A stretch of 64,000 bases of DNA, from the NCBI RefSeq assembly GCF_024505145.1, contig NZ_JANIAA010000011.1, positions 162,549 through 226,548 on the forward strand. Direction: 5' to 3'. The position numbers and the translations under genes are program-made. Source of the DNA: Streptomyces rugosispiralis. Lineage in GTDB: Bacteria; Actinomycetota; Actinomycetes; Streptomycetales; Streptomycetaceae. The notes below the pieces were generated by a model. The model was not told the origin of the DNA. It did not search any database and saw only the letters and a list, made by a program, of their open reading frames with translations. Positions 26,884 to 35,327 of this stretch are shown one piece after another (position 1 is the first letter of the stretch; each line of letters begins with the position of its first letter).

Positions 26884-29256
26884 CTAGCCCCGGGCCGGCG
26901 CCACCGTGAACGCGCTCTCCACCGTCTGCGTCACGCTGTTGCCGCCCGCGTCGGTCCCGGTGACGCGCAGCCAGGCGTCCCGCCCCGCCGCCGCGTCCGG
27001 AGTGGTCCAGTCCGCGCGGAACCGCCCCTTGCCAACCGCCGTGACGGCCGCCGCCGTCCACCGCTCGCCGCCGTCGAAGGACACCTCGACCCTCGCCCTG
27101 GTGACCGCGGGCGCGGGCGCGGCCGCCGCACCCGGTACGTGCCCGAAGCCGACGACGAGATGGTCGTCACCGACCGGGCTGGTGCCGTCCAGCGCGGCGT
27201 CGAGCCGGTAGTGCGGCACGACGACCGGCAGCGCCGAACACTCGGCCGGCCCGTCGTACTCGCCCGCCTCGGACACACAGGTCCAGTTGTCCGGCACGGT
27301 CTGGGCACCCGAGTGCCCCGAGGCGAAGGTCCACTCGGTGTGCGTGGTCAGCGACTGGTGGAACTCGCCGTTCGTCCTGGTCTGGTCGTACACCGCCCTG
27401 TACGGGGCCGTCCGCGGCGGCACGGTCAGGACGCCGCCGGAGACGCCGTCGCCCTCGTACAGGGTCGTGTCGCCGGAGACCACCGCGAAGTGCGAGGAGG
27501 TGATGTCGGACGGGAACGCGAGCGCGTGGTGGCCGCCGGAGTCCATGACCGTGGCCGGGGAGAAGGTGAGGGCGTCGCCCTTGCGGCACGCCGCGCAGTA
27601 CCACGTCTCGTCCGCGCCGGCGCCCCGCGCGGGCCCGGTGAAGCCCGGGGCCAGCGGGCCGCGCAGCCAGTCGACCGTGGTGGTCCGGCCGGGCCGGAGG
27701 GTCTGCTTCTCGGACACGAAGCGCCGCTCCCCGGCCTTGAGCCAGTCGTTGTAGGTGGCGCCGGCCGAGCCGCCCACGTACTCGATCCGCTGCGCCGGCG
27801 TCTTGAACGGCTCGGACAGCGCCTCACCGCTCGATTCGTACGGCAGATACATCAGGCGGGCGACCTCTTGGGCACGGCCCGGCGTATCGCTGTGGTAGTT
27901 GGTCCGCACGGTGGCCAGTTGGCGTCCGGTGACCCGGTAGTGCTGGTTCTTCGCGATCACACCGGCGGGGTTGGCCAGCTTGAGGTCGTAGGAGTAGGGC
28001 GTGGCCGCCTCCGCGGGCGCCTTCCGATGGGTGTAGACGTTGAAGCGCAAGTCACCGGTGGCGACCGGGCGGTTGGAGGGCTGTACGTAGACGGGCGCGC
28101 CGCTGGAGACGCCGACGCCGCCGTTGACCGCCACCTCACCCTTGGTGTCGGCGCGCAGGTAGTGGAGGATCAGCTGGTGCTCCTCGGCCGGTCGCGGCGT
28201 CGAGAAGGTGACCCGCTCGGTGGCCTTGCGCAGGTCGAGCACGACATCGGTCCCGGTGGCGCCGTCGGGGACGGTGAACTCGGCGGTGGCCAAGCGGACG
28301 CCGGTCGACTCGCCCGCGCCGTCGAAGGTCGGGGCGTAGACCATGGCGCTGTAGCGGCCCGCGGGCACCTCGGCCTTCGCCTCGCCGTCGACGGCCTGGA
28401 GGGACGGCTCCCGGTAGCGCGTGGCGTCGTCCACGTTGGCCAGCGCGAACGGCGTGGTGCCCGGGAGGGGCTTACCGTCCGTACCGAGCACGGTGACCTT
28501 GACCGGGTGGTCCGCCACCGAGTGGCCCCGCCGCGCGTGGTCCGCTCGCGCGTGGTCCGCCACCGAGTGGCCCCGCCGCGTGTCGTCCGCTCGCGTGTGC
28601 TCCCCTCGCGCGTGGTCCGCCACCACGCGGTCCCGCCGCGTGTCGTCCGCTCGCGCCGACGGGCGCGGGGCGTCCCGTCCACCCGCCGCGGCGACCGCCG
28701 GTACGACGGAGGTGACGCCGCCGAACAGCGGGCCGTCGCCGACGGAGCCCTTCGCCGCCTCGGCGCCGACCTGCTTCGCCAGCGCCGCGCCGAAGGCCGG
28801 GCCCGAACGCGGCGCCGTGGCGCCTCCGGTGGCCTCGATCCGTACCGGAGTGGTGGTCACCCCGGCCTCGGCGAGGGCGGAGACGTTGAACAGCGCGGGG
28901 TCCAGGGAGCGGCCCAGATACGGCAGCGCGGTCAGCGGAATGACGAAGACATCGTTGTCCAAGCGGCGGGTGACATAGTCCGCCTCCGCTCCCGGCCGCG
29001 GCGCCACGACGACGCTCCCGTCCGCGCCGAGCGTGACGCGCTCGCCGGTGACCAGCATGACGGTGTGCGAAGTGGCGTCAGGAACCGGGGAGAACGCGGC
29101 AGTTGGGGTGCGTTCCGAGGGCGGCGCGGCCAGGGCGCCGGGAGCCGGGCCCGCCGCCAGCCCGAGGGCGGCGAGGACGCATCCGGTCGCGAGGGCGCGG
29201 GCGCCGCGCGCTCCGGCTCCGCGCGCCGCGGTCCGTCTGATCCGTCGGTACCTCAT
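26884..29256 (-). CDS. Secreted protein resembling a subtilase prodomain and tail without the protease domain
   Basis: The 790-residue exported protein has a basic signal peptide ending near ALAAP (residue 44). Residues about 60-135 (HTVMLVTGERVTLGADG, DVFVIPLTALPYLGRSLDP, FNVSALAEAGV) resemble the N-terminal region of large Streptomyces S8 peptidases. The catalytic Asp/His/Ser domain is missing. In its place is a linker with 15-bp in-frame repeats. From about residue 270 it resumes with beta-rich modules (VLGTDGKPLPGTTPF, AEVPAGRYSAMVYAP) like the C-terminal parts of those proteases, and ends with an Ig-like domain. The ATG at 29256 has GGAAGG nine bases upstream. It is probably a cell-surface or secreted binding protein; the subtilase relationship is my inference from sequence pattern. 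Confidence 0.7.
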   Translation of the reverse strand: MRYRRIRRTAARGAGARGARALATGCVLAALGLAAGPAPGALAAPPSERTPTAAFSPVPDATSHTVMLVTGERVTLGADGSVVVAPRPGAEADYVTRRLDNDVFVIPLTALPYLGRSLDPALFNVSALAEAGVTTTPVRIEATGGATAPRSGPAFGAALAKQVGAEAAKGSVGDGPLFGGVTSVVPAVAAAGGRDAPRPSARADDTRRDRVVADHARGEHTRADDTRRGHSVADHARADHARRGHSVADHPVKVTVLGTDGKPLPGTTPFALANVDDATRYREPSLQAVDGEAKAEVPAGRYSAMVYAPTFDGAGESTGVRLATAEFTVPDGATGTDVVLDLRKATERVTFSTPRPAEEHQLILHYLRADTKGEVAVNGGVGVSSGAPVYVQPSNRPVATGDLRFNVYTHRKAPAEAATPYSYDLKLANPAGVIAKNQHYRVTGRQLATVRTNYHSDTPGRAQEVARLMYLPYESSGEALSEPFKTPAQRIEYVGGSAGATYNDWLKAGERRFVSEKQTLRPGRTTTVDWLRGPLAPGFTGPARGAGADETWYCAACRKGDALTFSPATVMDSGGHHALAFPSDITSSHFAVVSGDTTLYEGDGVSGGVLTVPPRTAPYRAVYDQTRTNGEFHQSLTTHTEWTFASGHSGAQTVPDNWTCVSEAGEYDGPAECSALPVVVPHYRLDAALDGTSPVGDDHLVVGFGHVPGAAAAPAPAVTRARVEVSFDGGERWTAAAVTAVGKGRFRADWTTPDAAAGRDAWLRVTGTDAGGNSVTQTVESAFTVAPARG
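28505..28655 (-). repeat. In-frame 15-bp tandem repeats encoding charged pentapeptides
   Basis: Ten or so units of 15 bp encode pentads such as DDTRR, DHARA, DHARR and GHSVA. Larger copies sit 45 and 60 bp apart (the block TGGTCCGCCACC occurs at 28508, 28553 and 28613). Length changes would keep the reading frame, so this is a likely size-variable linker. Confidence 0.85.
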
Positions 29257-29615
29257 GTGGCAGATCCTTCCGTGACGGGGGATCAAGGACGCTGACGTCC
29301 CACAGGTTCGTCCCCGGAGGAGATCACTTACAGGTACGGACCAAAGCTGGCCGAGAAGTGCCGCTCCGAGGCGTTAACCGAGCGTCCGTCACCGCCCGGC
29401 CTCTCCGGCCATCTCCCGCCATCTCCCGCCGTCTCCGCCCGCCTCCCCCGTCTCCCCCACTTCCCGCCACCTCCTGCCGCCTCCGCCCACCTCCGCCCGC
29501 CTCCCCCACCTCCCTGGAGCGGCCACGGTGAATTAGGCCCTCATCCCTATGGAATTCACGCATCCGCCAAGGCCAACAGAAAGGATCTGTCCCCTTTCCC
29601 AGGCAGGAGGAGCCG
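29257..29615. other. 359-bp divergent gap with a pyrimidine-rich tract
   Basis: It separates the secreted protein gene from the solute-binding/VWA operon. Positions 29401-29515 on the + strand are an imperfect array of CTCCCGCCAT- and CTCCGCCCAC-like 9- to 10-mers, nearly all pyrimidine. The remaining flanks should hold both promoters, but no clear hexamers stand out. No gene is seen. Confidence 0.65.
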
Positions 29616-30863
29616 GTGACCGCCGAAAGATCCAACGCGGAGGAGCCACGCTTAAGCATCCGTGGCCCCTCGCGACGCCTCCCCCTGCGGGGCCGTACCC
29701 TTCGTTCGCTGGTGACCGCGCTCACCTTTCCCGTGGCCGGGCTGCTGGCGCTCACCGCGGGAGGGCATCTGCTGCTCCCCTTCGACGGGGTCACCACCCT
29801 CGAGGGCAAGATCGCCTCCAAATCGGAGTTCTTCGAGGACGAGAAGGTCCAGCGCATCCTGATGAAGCACGGCATCAGGGTGCACATCACCCGTATGGGA
29901 TCCCGGGACATCGCCACCACCGGCTTCGACGGCTACGACTTCGCCTTTCCGTCCGGCCAGCCCGCGGCGGACATGATCAAGAATGACCGCAAGAGCAAGA
30001 ACGCGTACGCCAAGGGGCACTCGGCCTTCGTCAGCCCCATCGTCCTCGCCACCTACCGCGAATACGCCGAAACGCTGCGGGACAACGGCCTCGCCAGGCC
30101 ACGGCAGGGCATCGGCGCGAACGAGAACAGCCCGCTCTACTACACCCTCAATATGAAGAGGTTCATCGAACTGAGCGCGGGCGGGAAGAAGTGGAGCGAT
30201 ATCGGCATCGAGAAGCACCGGACCACGAACGGCAACCGGATCCTGGCCCAGACCTCGAACATCTGCGAGGCGAACCACGCCGGGACGTATCTGGGGCTGG
30301 TCGCCTTCGTCGAGAACGGAAACTCCGTCCCGACGGACAACGCGGCGGCGGACCGTGTGGCCCGGATGATCAAGCCGACCCTGGTGTCCCAGGGGCTCCC
30401 CTCGGAGCAGATGTTCAAGACGTACGAGGTGCCCGAGGGAAAGGGGCTCGCCCCGATCGTGGTGGTGTACGAGCACCAGTACTTCGCCTATCAGATACGG
30501 CAGCGGCAGCAGACCGGAAGGCCCGACTCGCAGCGGGTGCTGCTCTATCCCTCGACCCAGTTCCTGACCGAGCCCGAGTACATCGCGCTCACTCCCAAGG
30601 GCGACCGGCTCGGGGAACTGCTCGCCAGTGATGAGCAACTCCAGCGCCGGGCGATGGAGTTGGGCTTCCGCGTCCTGGACTCCAGCGGCAAGGCGACCAG
30701 CACCGAGCTGTACCGCTTCCTGGAGGACCAGGGCATTCCGGCGCCCGCCTCGGCGGCCGACGACACCAAGGCCACGCTGCCGAGCCTGTCGCTGCTGGAA
30801 CGGATGATCACGTCCGTCGGCGACTGCCCGCCACCGAACCAGACCCCGGAGAACTCCTCATGA
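29616..30863 (+). CDS. Membrane-anchored solute-binding-like protein, first gene of the VWA operon
   Basis: The 415-residue protein has one N-terminal membrane helix (about 32-52, LVTALTFPVAGLLALTAGG). Its extracytoplasmic domain resembles type II periplasmic-binding proteins: LEGKIASKSEFFEDEKVQRI, then MGSRDIATTGFDGYDFAFPS and SNICEANHAGTYLGLVAFV. There is no lipobox and no permease or ATPase gene nearby, so it is unlikely to serve an ABC importer. The GTG at 29616 follows AGGAGGAG closely. Its stop overlaps the start of the VWA lipoprotein gene (ATGA). I infer a sensor role; I do not know the ligand. Confidence 0.75.
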   Translation: MTAERSNAEEPRLSIRGPSRRLPLRGRTLRSLVTALTFPVAGLLALTAGGHLLLPFDGVTTLEGKIASKSEFFEDEKVQRILMKHGIRVHITRMGSRDIATTGFDGYDFAFPSGQPAADMIKNDRKSKNAYAKGHSAFVSPIVLATYREYAETLRDNGLARPRQGIGANENSPLYYTLNMKRFIELSAGGKKWSDIGIEKHRTTNGNRILAQTSNICEANHAGTYLGLVAFVENGNSVPTDNAAADRVARMIKPTLVSQGLPSEQMFKTYEVPEGKGLAPIVVVYEHQYFAYQIRQRQQTGRPDSQRVLLYPSTQFLTEPEYIALTPKGDRLGELLASDEQLQRRAMELGFRVLDSSGKATSTELYRFLEDQGIPAPASAADDTKATLPSLSLLERMITSVGDCPPPNQTPENSS

Positions 30864-32485
30864 GGCGGCGTCCGCACCCCCGGGCTCCTCACCCCCGGCC
30901 TCCGCACCCCCGGCCTCCTCGCCGCCGGGTGGTCCTCGCGCTCTGCCTGGCCCTGCTCGGCACGACCGCCACCGCCTGTGGCTCCGGTGACGAGGAATCC
31001 ACCACCCTGCATGTGCTGGCGAGTTCGGAGCTGCGGGACATGGAGCCGCTGCTGGACGACCTCCGCCGGGACACGGGCGTGAACCTCGACATGGAGTACA
31101 AGGCCACCGTGGACGCCGGGGACGGGCTGACGCCGGGCGCGTACCACCACGACCTGGCCTGGCTCTCCTCCGACCGGTACTTCCAGCTCAGGCTCAAGGA
31201 GTCCAGGAGCACCGCGAAACCGCTGTCCACCACGACCATGCTCTCCCCCGTGGTCGTCGGCGTGAAGCCGGAGACGGCGCGGGCCCTGCGGGCGAGAGCC
31301 AAGGGCGGGCAGGTGTCCTGGGCGGACATCGCCGACGCCGCCGCCGCGGGCTCGGTGCGCTTCGGCATGGCCGACCCCAAACGCACCAACAGCGGCCTCT
31401 CCGCACTCGTCGGCGTCGCCACCGCCGCGGCCGGGACCGGCAGCGCGCTGCGCGCCGAGGACATCTCCTGCGACCGGCTGCGCGGGTTCCGCACCGGCCA
31501 GAAGCTCACCGCGGACAGCAGCGCCGATCTGCGTGAGCAGTACGTCGCCCACCAGGACCGGCTGGACGCCCTGATCACCTACGAGTCGGAGCTGCTCTCG
31601 CTCAACGCCAGCGGCAAGCTCCACGAGAAGCTGGAGATCGTCTATCCGAAGGACGGCATGGTGCTGTCCGACTACCCGCTGCTCCTCCTCGACCCGGCCA
31701 AGCGCAAGGCGTACGACAAGGTGGTGAACTGGCTCAAGAGCGCCTCGACGCAGAAGAAGATCATGGAGCGCACACTGCGCCGGCCGCTCGGCGCGGATGT
31801 GCGCAGGGACCCGAGGCTGCGGGCGGACATCGGCAACGCGCTGTACTTCCCGGACCAGCGGGCGATCGTGGACCAACTGGTCGAGGACTACGGCGATCCC
31901 CGGCTGCCCACCGCCCATCACGTGATCTTCCTCCTCGACTTCTCGACCTCGATGCGGGGTTCGCGGGTGGCCTCGCTGCGCGCGGCCTTCGCCGGACTCA
32001 GCGGTGCCGACACCTCCGCCACGGGCAAGTTCGTGCGGTTCTACCAGGGCGAGCGGGTCACCGTGATGCGCTTCGGGGGCCGTGTGCTCGCCGAGCGCGA
32101 TGTCACCGTCGGCGGGCGGCGGGACCTGGACTCCGTGAAGTCCTTCGTCGCGGCGGACGACTTCGACAACTCCACCGCCATCTGGTCCGCGCTCGACCAC
32201 GCCTACGGAAAGGCGTCCGGCATCGCCCGCGACCACCCCGGACAGCCCATCTCCATCGTCCTCATGACGGACGGGGAGAACACCTCCGGCATCACCCGCC
32301 AGGAGTTCGAGCGCCGGTACGCGGCACGGACGGACACGGTCCGCGGCGTCCCCACCTTCCCGCTGCGGTTCGGCGAGGCGGACACCGCGGAGCTGACCCG
32401 GGCGGCGCGTACGACCGGCGGGCGCATGGTGGACGCGGGTGCCCGCTCCCTTCCCGACGCCTTCAAGGAGATCCGTGGCTGTTGA
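30860..32485 (+). CDS. Lipoprotein with solute-binding-like domain fused to a VWA domain
   Basis: The 541-residue protein begins with His/Pro/Arg repeats and a lipoprotein signal with Cys at residue 40 (TATACGSG). Residues about 47-330 form a solute-binding-like domain (TLHVLASSELRDMEPLLDDL, FGMADPKRTNSGLSALVGVA). Residues about 345-535 form a von Willebrand A domain with an intact MIDAS: FLLDFSTSMRG (DxSxS), the Thr in FDNSTAIWSAL, and LMTDGENTSG. The VWA should bind a partner through a metal ion outside the cell. It is translationally coupled on both sides. Similar binding-domain/VWA fusions are widespread and mostly uncharacterised in actinobacteria. Confidence 0.85.
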   Translation: MRRRPHPRAPHPRPPHPRPPRRRVVLALCLALLGTTATACGSGDEESTTLHVLASSELRDMEPLLDDLRRDTGVNLDMEYKATVDAGDGLTPGAYHHDLAWLSSDRYFQLRLKESRSTAKPLSTTTMLSPVVVGVKPETARALRARAKGGQVSWADIADAAAAGSVRFGMADPKRTNSGLSALVGVATAAAGTGSALRAEDISCDRLRGFRTGQKLTADSSADLREQYVAHQDRLDALITYESELLSLNASGKLHEKLEIVYPKDGMVLSDYPLLLLDPAKRKAYDKVVNWLKSASTQKKIMERTLRRPLGADVRRDPRLRADIGNALYFPDQRAIVDQLVEDYGDPRLPTAHHVIFLLDFSTSMRGSRVASLRAAFAGLSGADTSATGKFVRFYQGERVTVMRFGGRVLAERDVTVGGRRDLDSVKSFVAADDFDNSTAIWSALDHAYGKASGIARDHPGQPISIVLMTDGENTSGITRQEFERRYAARTDTVRGVPTFPLRFGEADTAELTRAARTTGGRMVDAGARSLPDAFKEIRGC

Positions 32486-33263
32486 CAGCGGAATGTGGTG
32501 GAGCGTCTGGTGGCCCTGGATGCTCGTGTGGCTGGTGACCGCGGTGAGCCTGATCGTCGCCGTGGCCTGGCTGGCGGTCCGGGTGCACCGGTACCGCAAA
32601 CGGCTCAGATCGAGCCCGGAGAAGCCCACCGAGGGCATCTGCCTCTACCTCCACGACCGGGCCATCATGAACCTGTACGAGATGGGCCGTTACGAGAAGG
32701 CGCTGGAGCGGGAGGTCCAGCACCGGATCACCCGCACCGCGGACGGCTCGCTGCGGGCCCGGCTCTTCGGCGTGGGCGTCAGCGGCGGCCGGAACGTCAG
32801 CCGCGAGGAAATCAGCATGTACATCGAGAGCGCCAAGCCCATCACGGCGATCGGCCTCATCGTGGACACCCTCGAACGGACCGACGCCATCGTCCACGGC
32901 GATCTCAGGACCGGCACCATCACCCGGAACCACGCCCTGGAACGGGCCCTGGACACGATCGACCGCCCGGGCCCTGGGGCCGCGGAGAGCGTCCGGCTGC
33001 GCGACATCGAGGACTTCGTCTCCATCAGGGGCCGGTTCCGGAAGGCCGGCCAGACCCCCGAGCGCACCGTCTTCCTCGCCCCGTACGGCGACCCGGAGGA
33101 CCCCGCCGAAGGGCCCCAGGTGCGCGTTCTGTGCGCCACGGACGGGCTGCGCAACGACGACAGCCATGAGGGCACGTTCCCGGCGCGCTGCCTGGGCAAG
33201 GTGCGGGACTGGAACCCGGGGAAAGGCGAGCTGACCATCGAGGCCATCGCGATCTTCAGCTAG
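32475..33263 (+). CDS. Single-pass membrane protein of unknown family, third gene of the VWA operon
   Basis: The 262-residue protein has one Trp-rich membrane helix (residues 7-32, WWPWMLVWLVTAVSLIVAVAW), then a basic stop-transfer run and a soluble domain of about 220 residues that is probably cytoplasmic. I recognise no catalytic motif; a helical half (YEMGRYEKALEREVQHRI) precedes a beta-rich end (RTVFLAPYGDPEDP, ELTIEAIAIFS). The start is a GTG at 32475 with AAGGAG four bases before it, 11 bases inside the VWA gene. This coupling suggests it carries the signal from the two outer proteins across the membrane. Confidence 0.72.
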   Translation: MAVDSGMWWSVWWPWMLVWLVTAVSLIVAVAWLAVRVHRYRKRLRSSPEKPTEGICLYLHDRAIMNLYEMGRYEKALEREVQHRITRTADGSLRARLFGVGVSGGRNVSREEISMYIESAKPITAIGLIVDTLERTDAIVHGDLRTGTITRNHALERALDTIDRPGPGAAESVRLRDIEDFVSIRGRFRKAGQTPERTVFLAPYGDPEDPAEGPQVRVLCATDGLRNDDSHEGTFPARCLGKVRDWNPGKGELTIEAIAIFS

Positions 33264-33556
33264 CCCCAGGGCATCGGGCCGATGTCCGGGAGAAGCCCCG
33301 CAATGACCCGCTATCAGGGGGAGCGGCCGGATTTTCCAACGTACTGTACACATCGGAAACTGCCGTTAACCGGACGGTATTCACAAAGGGCTTTTCCCAG
33401 GGCTTCTCAGCACAATGGGCGGTGACTTCTCAAAACACCAAAGTTTTTGGCGACATTTGGCGTCCCGGCGCTGTCCTCTGACGACACGGCTGTTTTACGT
33501 TTCTCTTTTCTCGCACCACCACGCACAGCACCACCAGGCACACTTACAGGGGAACC

Positions 33557-34342
33557 GTGCTCACTCAGGACTCGACCACACAAGGCGCCTCGAGCGCATC
33601 GGATACGGAAGCGCCACGGACCGGTGAGCGGCCCAAAGCGCCCGCCCGGTCCAAGAAGGCCGCCATTCTCGGCTGGGTCGTCACGCTCAGCCTCAATGTC
33701 GTCGCACCGATCGTCACGTACCACGCACTGCGCGACCACGGCTTCAGCGAATTCGCCGCGCTGCTCATCAGCAGCGCCTGGCCGGTGGTGGACGGGGCCG
33801 TCCACCTCGCCTGGCGCCGCCGTCTCGATGAACTCGCCATCGTCACCTTGGTGTTCATCGTCATCACGGCCGTGGTGTCGACCGTCGGCGCGCACTCGGC
33901 CCGCGCGCTGCTGATCAAGGACTCGTGCGTCACCGGGCTGTTCGGGGTGCTCTGTCTGGCGACGCTGCTGGCGCCGCGCCCCCTGATGTTCTACCTGGGG
34001 CGCAAATTCGCCACCGACGGCACCGAGGCGAGCACCGCCTGGTGGAACGGCCTGTGGCACGTCGATGGCTTCCGCAAGGCCATGATGACGATGACGACCG
34101 TCTGGGGCGTGGCCTACTGCCTCGAGTCCGCGGTCCGGGTCGTGCTGTCGTACACCCTCAGAACCGACACCATGGTGATCCTGAGCCCGGTCCTGATCTA
34201 CGCCGTGCTGGCCTCCCTCGGCACCTGGACGGCCCTGTACGGCAAGCGGTCACGCCGCAAGGGCCAGGCCCGCGCCGCCGCGGCGGCAGCGGCGGCGGCG
34301 GAAGCCGAGGCGAAGGCGGAGCCGGCGGCGGCCGAGAGCTGA
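33557..34342 (+). CDS. VC0807-family integral membrane protein
   Basis: The 261-residue protein has about six membrane segments between residues 35 and 235 (AILGWVVTLSLNVVAPIVTYHAL, LLISSAWPVVDGAVHLAWRRR). It has the conserved RPLMFYLGRKF and TAWWNGLWHVDGFRKAM segments of the VC0807 family. A long Ala/Glu tail ends the protein. The function of the family is unknown. The GTG at 33557 has AGGGG before it. The 293-base gap upstream is AT-richer and probably holds its own promoter, so it is likely separate from the VWA operon. Confidence 0.82.
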   Translation: MLTQDSTTQGASSASDTEAPRTGERPKAPARSKKAAILGWVVTLSLNVVAPIVTYHALRDHGFSEFAALLISSAWPVVDGAVHLAWRRRLDELAIVTLVFIVITAVVSTVGAHSARALLIKDSCVTGLFGVLCLATLLAPRPLMFYLGRKFATDGTEASTAWWNGLWHVDGFRKAMMTMTTVWGVAYCLESAVRVVLSYTLRTDTMVILSPVLIYAVLASLGTWTALYGKRSRRKGQARAAAAAAAAAEAEAKAEPAAAES

Positions 34343-34469
34343 CCGCGCGTCTGATGCCGATCAGCCGGGCGCGGCGAAACTCCGGCGTCCGGCACCGGGT
34401 CGGTGTGGGAAGCTGTTCGCCAGTCGAACGCGGGCGGGGGCCGTGGCGGTCGTCGAGAGGAGCACTGCG

Positions 34470-35267
34470 TTGACGGAGAACGGCTTCCGCGCCGAGGAGA
34501 TCGATACCAGCAGGCCGCACCCCGCGCGGATCTACGACTACCTGCTGGGTGGCAAGAACAACTACGAGGTGGACCGCGAGACCGGTGACCGGCTCGCGGC
34601 CACGGCGCCCGAGGTGTGGAGCGGCGTACGGGCCAACCGCGACTTCCTGCGGCGCGCCGTGCGGTATGTGGTCGGCGACGGCATCCGGCAGATCCTCGAC
34701 ATCGGCACCGGGCTGCCCAGCTCCCCCAATGTGCACGAGATCGCCCGCGCGTCGGCGCCGGACGTGCGCGTCGCGTACGTGGACAACGACCCGATCGTCA
34801 ACACGTACGCCAATGTACTGCTGCGCGGCTCGGCCGCGACCAGCATCGCGCTCGCCGATCTGCGCGATCCGCGGGCCATCCTGGACCACCCCGAGGTCCG
34901 CCGAGTCATCGACTTCGACCAGCCGGTCGCGGTCCTCCTCGTCGCCGTCGTCCACTTCCTCACCGAGGCGGACGAGCCCGGACGGGTCGTCGCCACCCTG
35001 CGCGACGCGCTGCCGGCCGGGAGCTTCCTGGTGCTCTCCCACGTCACGGGCGACTTCGCCGACCGCAGCGCGGCCTCGGCCGTCTACGACAATGCCACCG
35101 CCACCTTGAACCTGCGGTCCCGCGAGCGGATCGAGCGGTTCTTCGACGGTTTCACCCTGGTCGAGCCCGGTCTGGCCGAGGTCCCGTTCTGGCGCCCGGA
35201 CGCCCCGCCGCGGACCGGGCCCGGTGAGATCGGCTTCTACGGCGGCGTGGCGCGCAAGACCGGCTGA
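34470..35267 (+). CDS. SAM-dependent methyltransferase, DUF574 type
   Basis: The 265-residue protein has the DUF574 signature HPARIYDYLLGGKNNYEVDR near the N-terminus, the SAM-binding QILDIGTGLPSSPNVHEIA near residue 70, DPIVNTYANVLL, and a C-terminal FFDGFTLVEPGLAEVPFWRP. Streptomyces carry many of these; their substrates are unknown. I take the TTG at 34470, which has GAGAGGAG eight bases upstream and gives the usual start just before the DUF574 motif. A GTG at 34443 is the alternative. It converges on the binding-protein gene of the NACHT operon, 60 bases away. Confidence 0.9.
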   Translation: MTENGFRAEEIDTSRPHPARIYDYLLGGKNNYEVDRETGDRLAATAPEVWSGVRANRDFLRRAVRYVVGDGIRQILDIGTGLPSSPNVHEIARASAPDVRVAYVDNDPIVNTYANVLLRGSAATSIALADLRDPRAILDHPEVRRVIDFDQPVAVLLVAVVHFLTEADEPGRVVATLRDALPAGSFLVLSHVTGDFADRSAASAVYDNATATLNLRSRERIERFFDGFTLVEPGLAEVPFWRPDAPPRTGPGEIGFYGGVARKTG

Positions 35268-35327
35268 ACCGCCACGCGCGGGTTCGCGGCCGGCGTCAGG
35301 AGGGGCAAGGGGCAGGAGGGGCAGGCG

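Noticed and set aside
34415..34429. Inverted repeat GTTCG/CGAAC before the methyltransferase gene as an SOS box
   Set aside because: The half-site order is inverted relative to the actinobacterial LexA box (GAAC-N4-GTTC).
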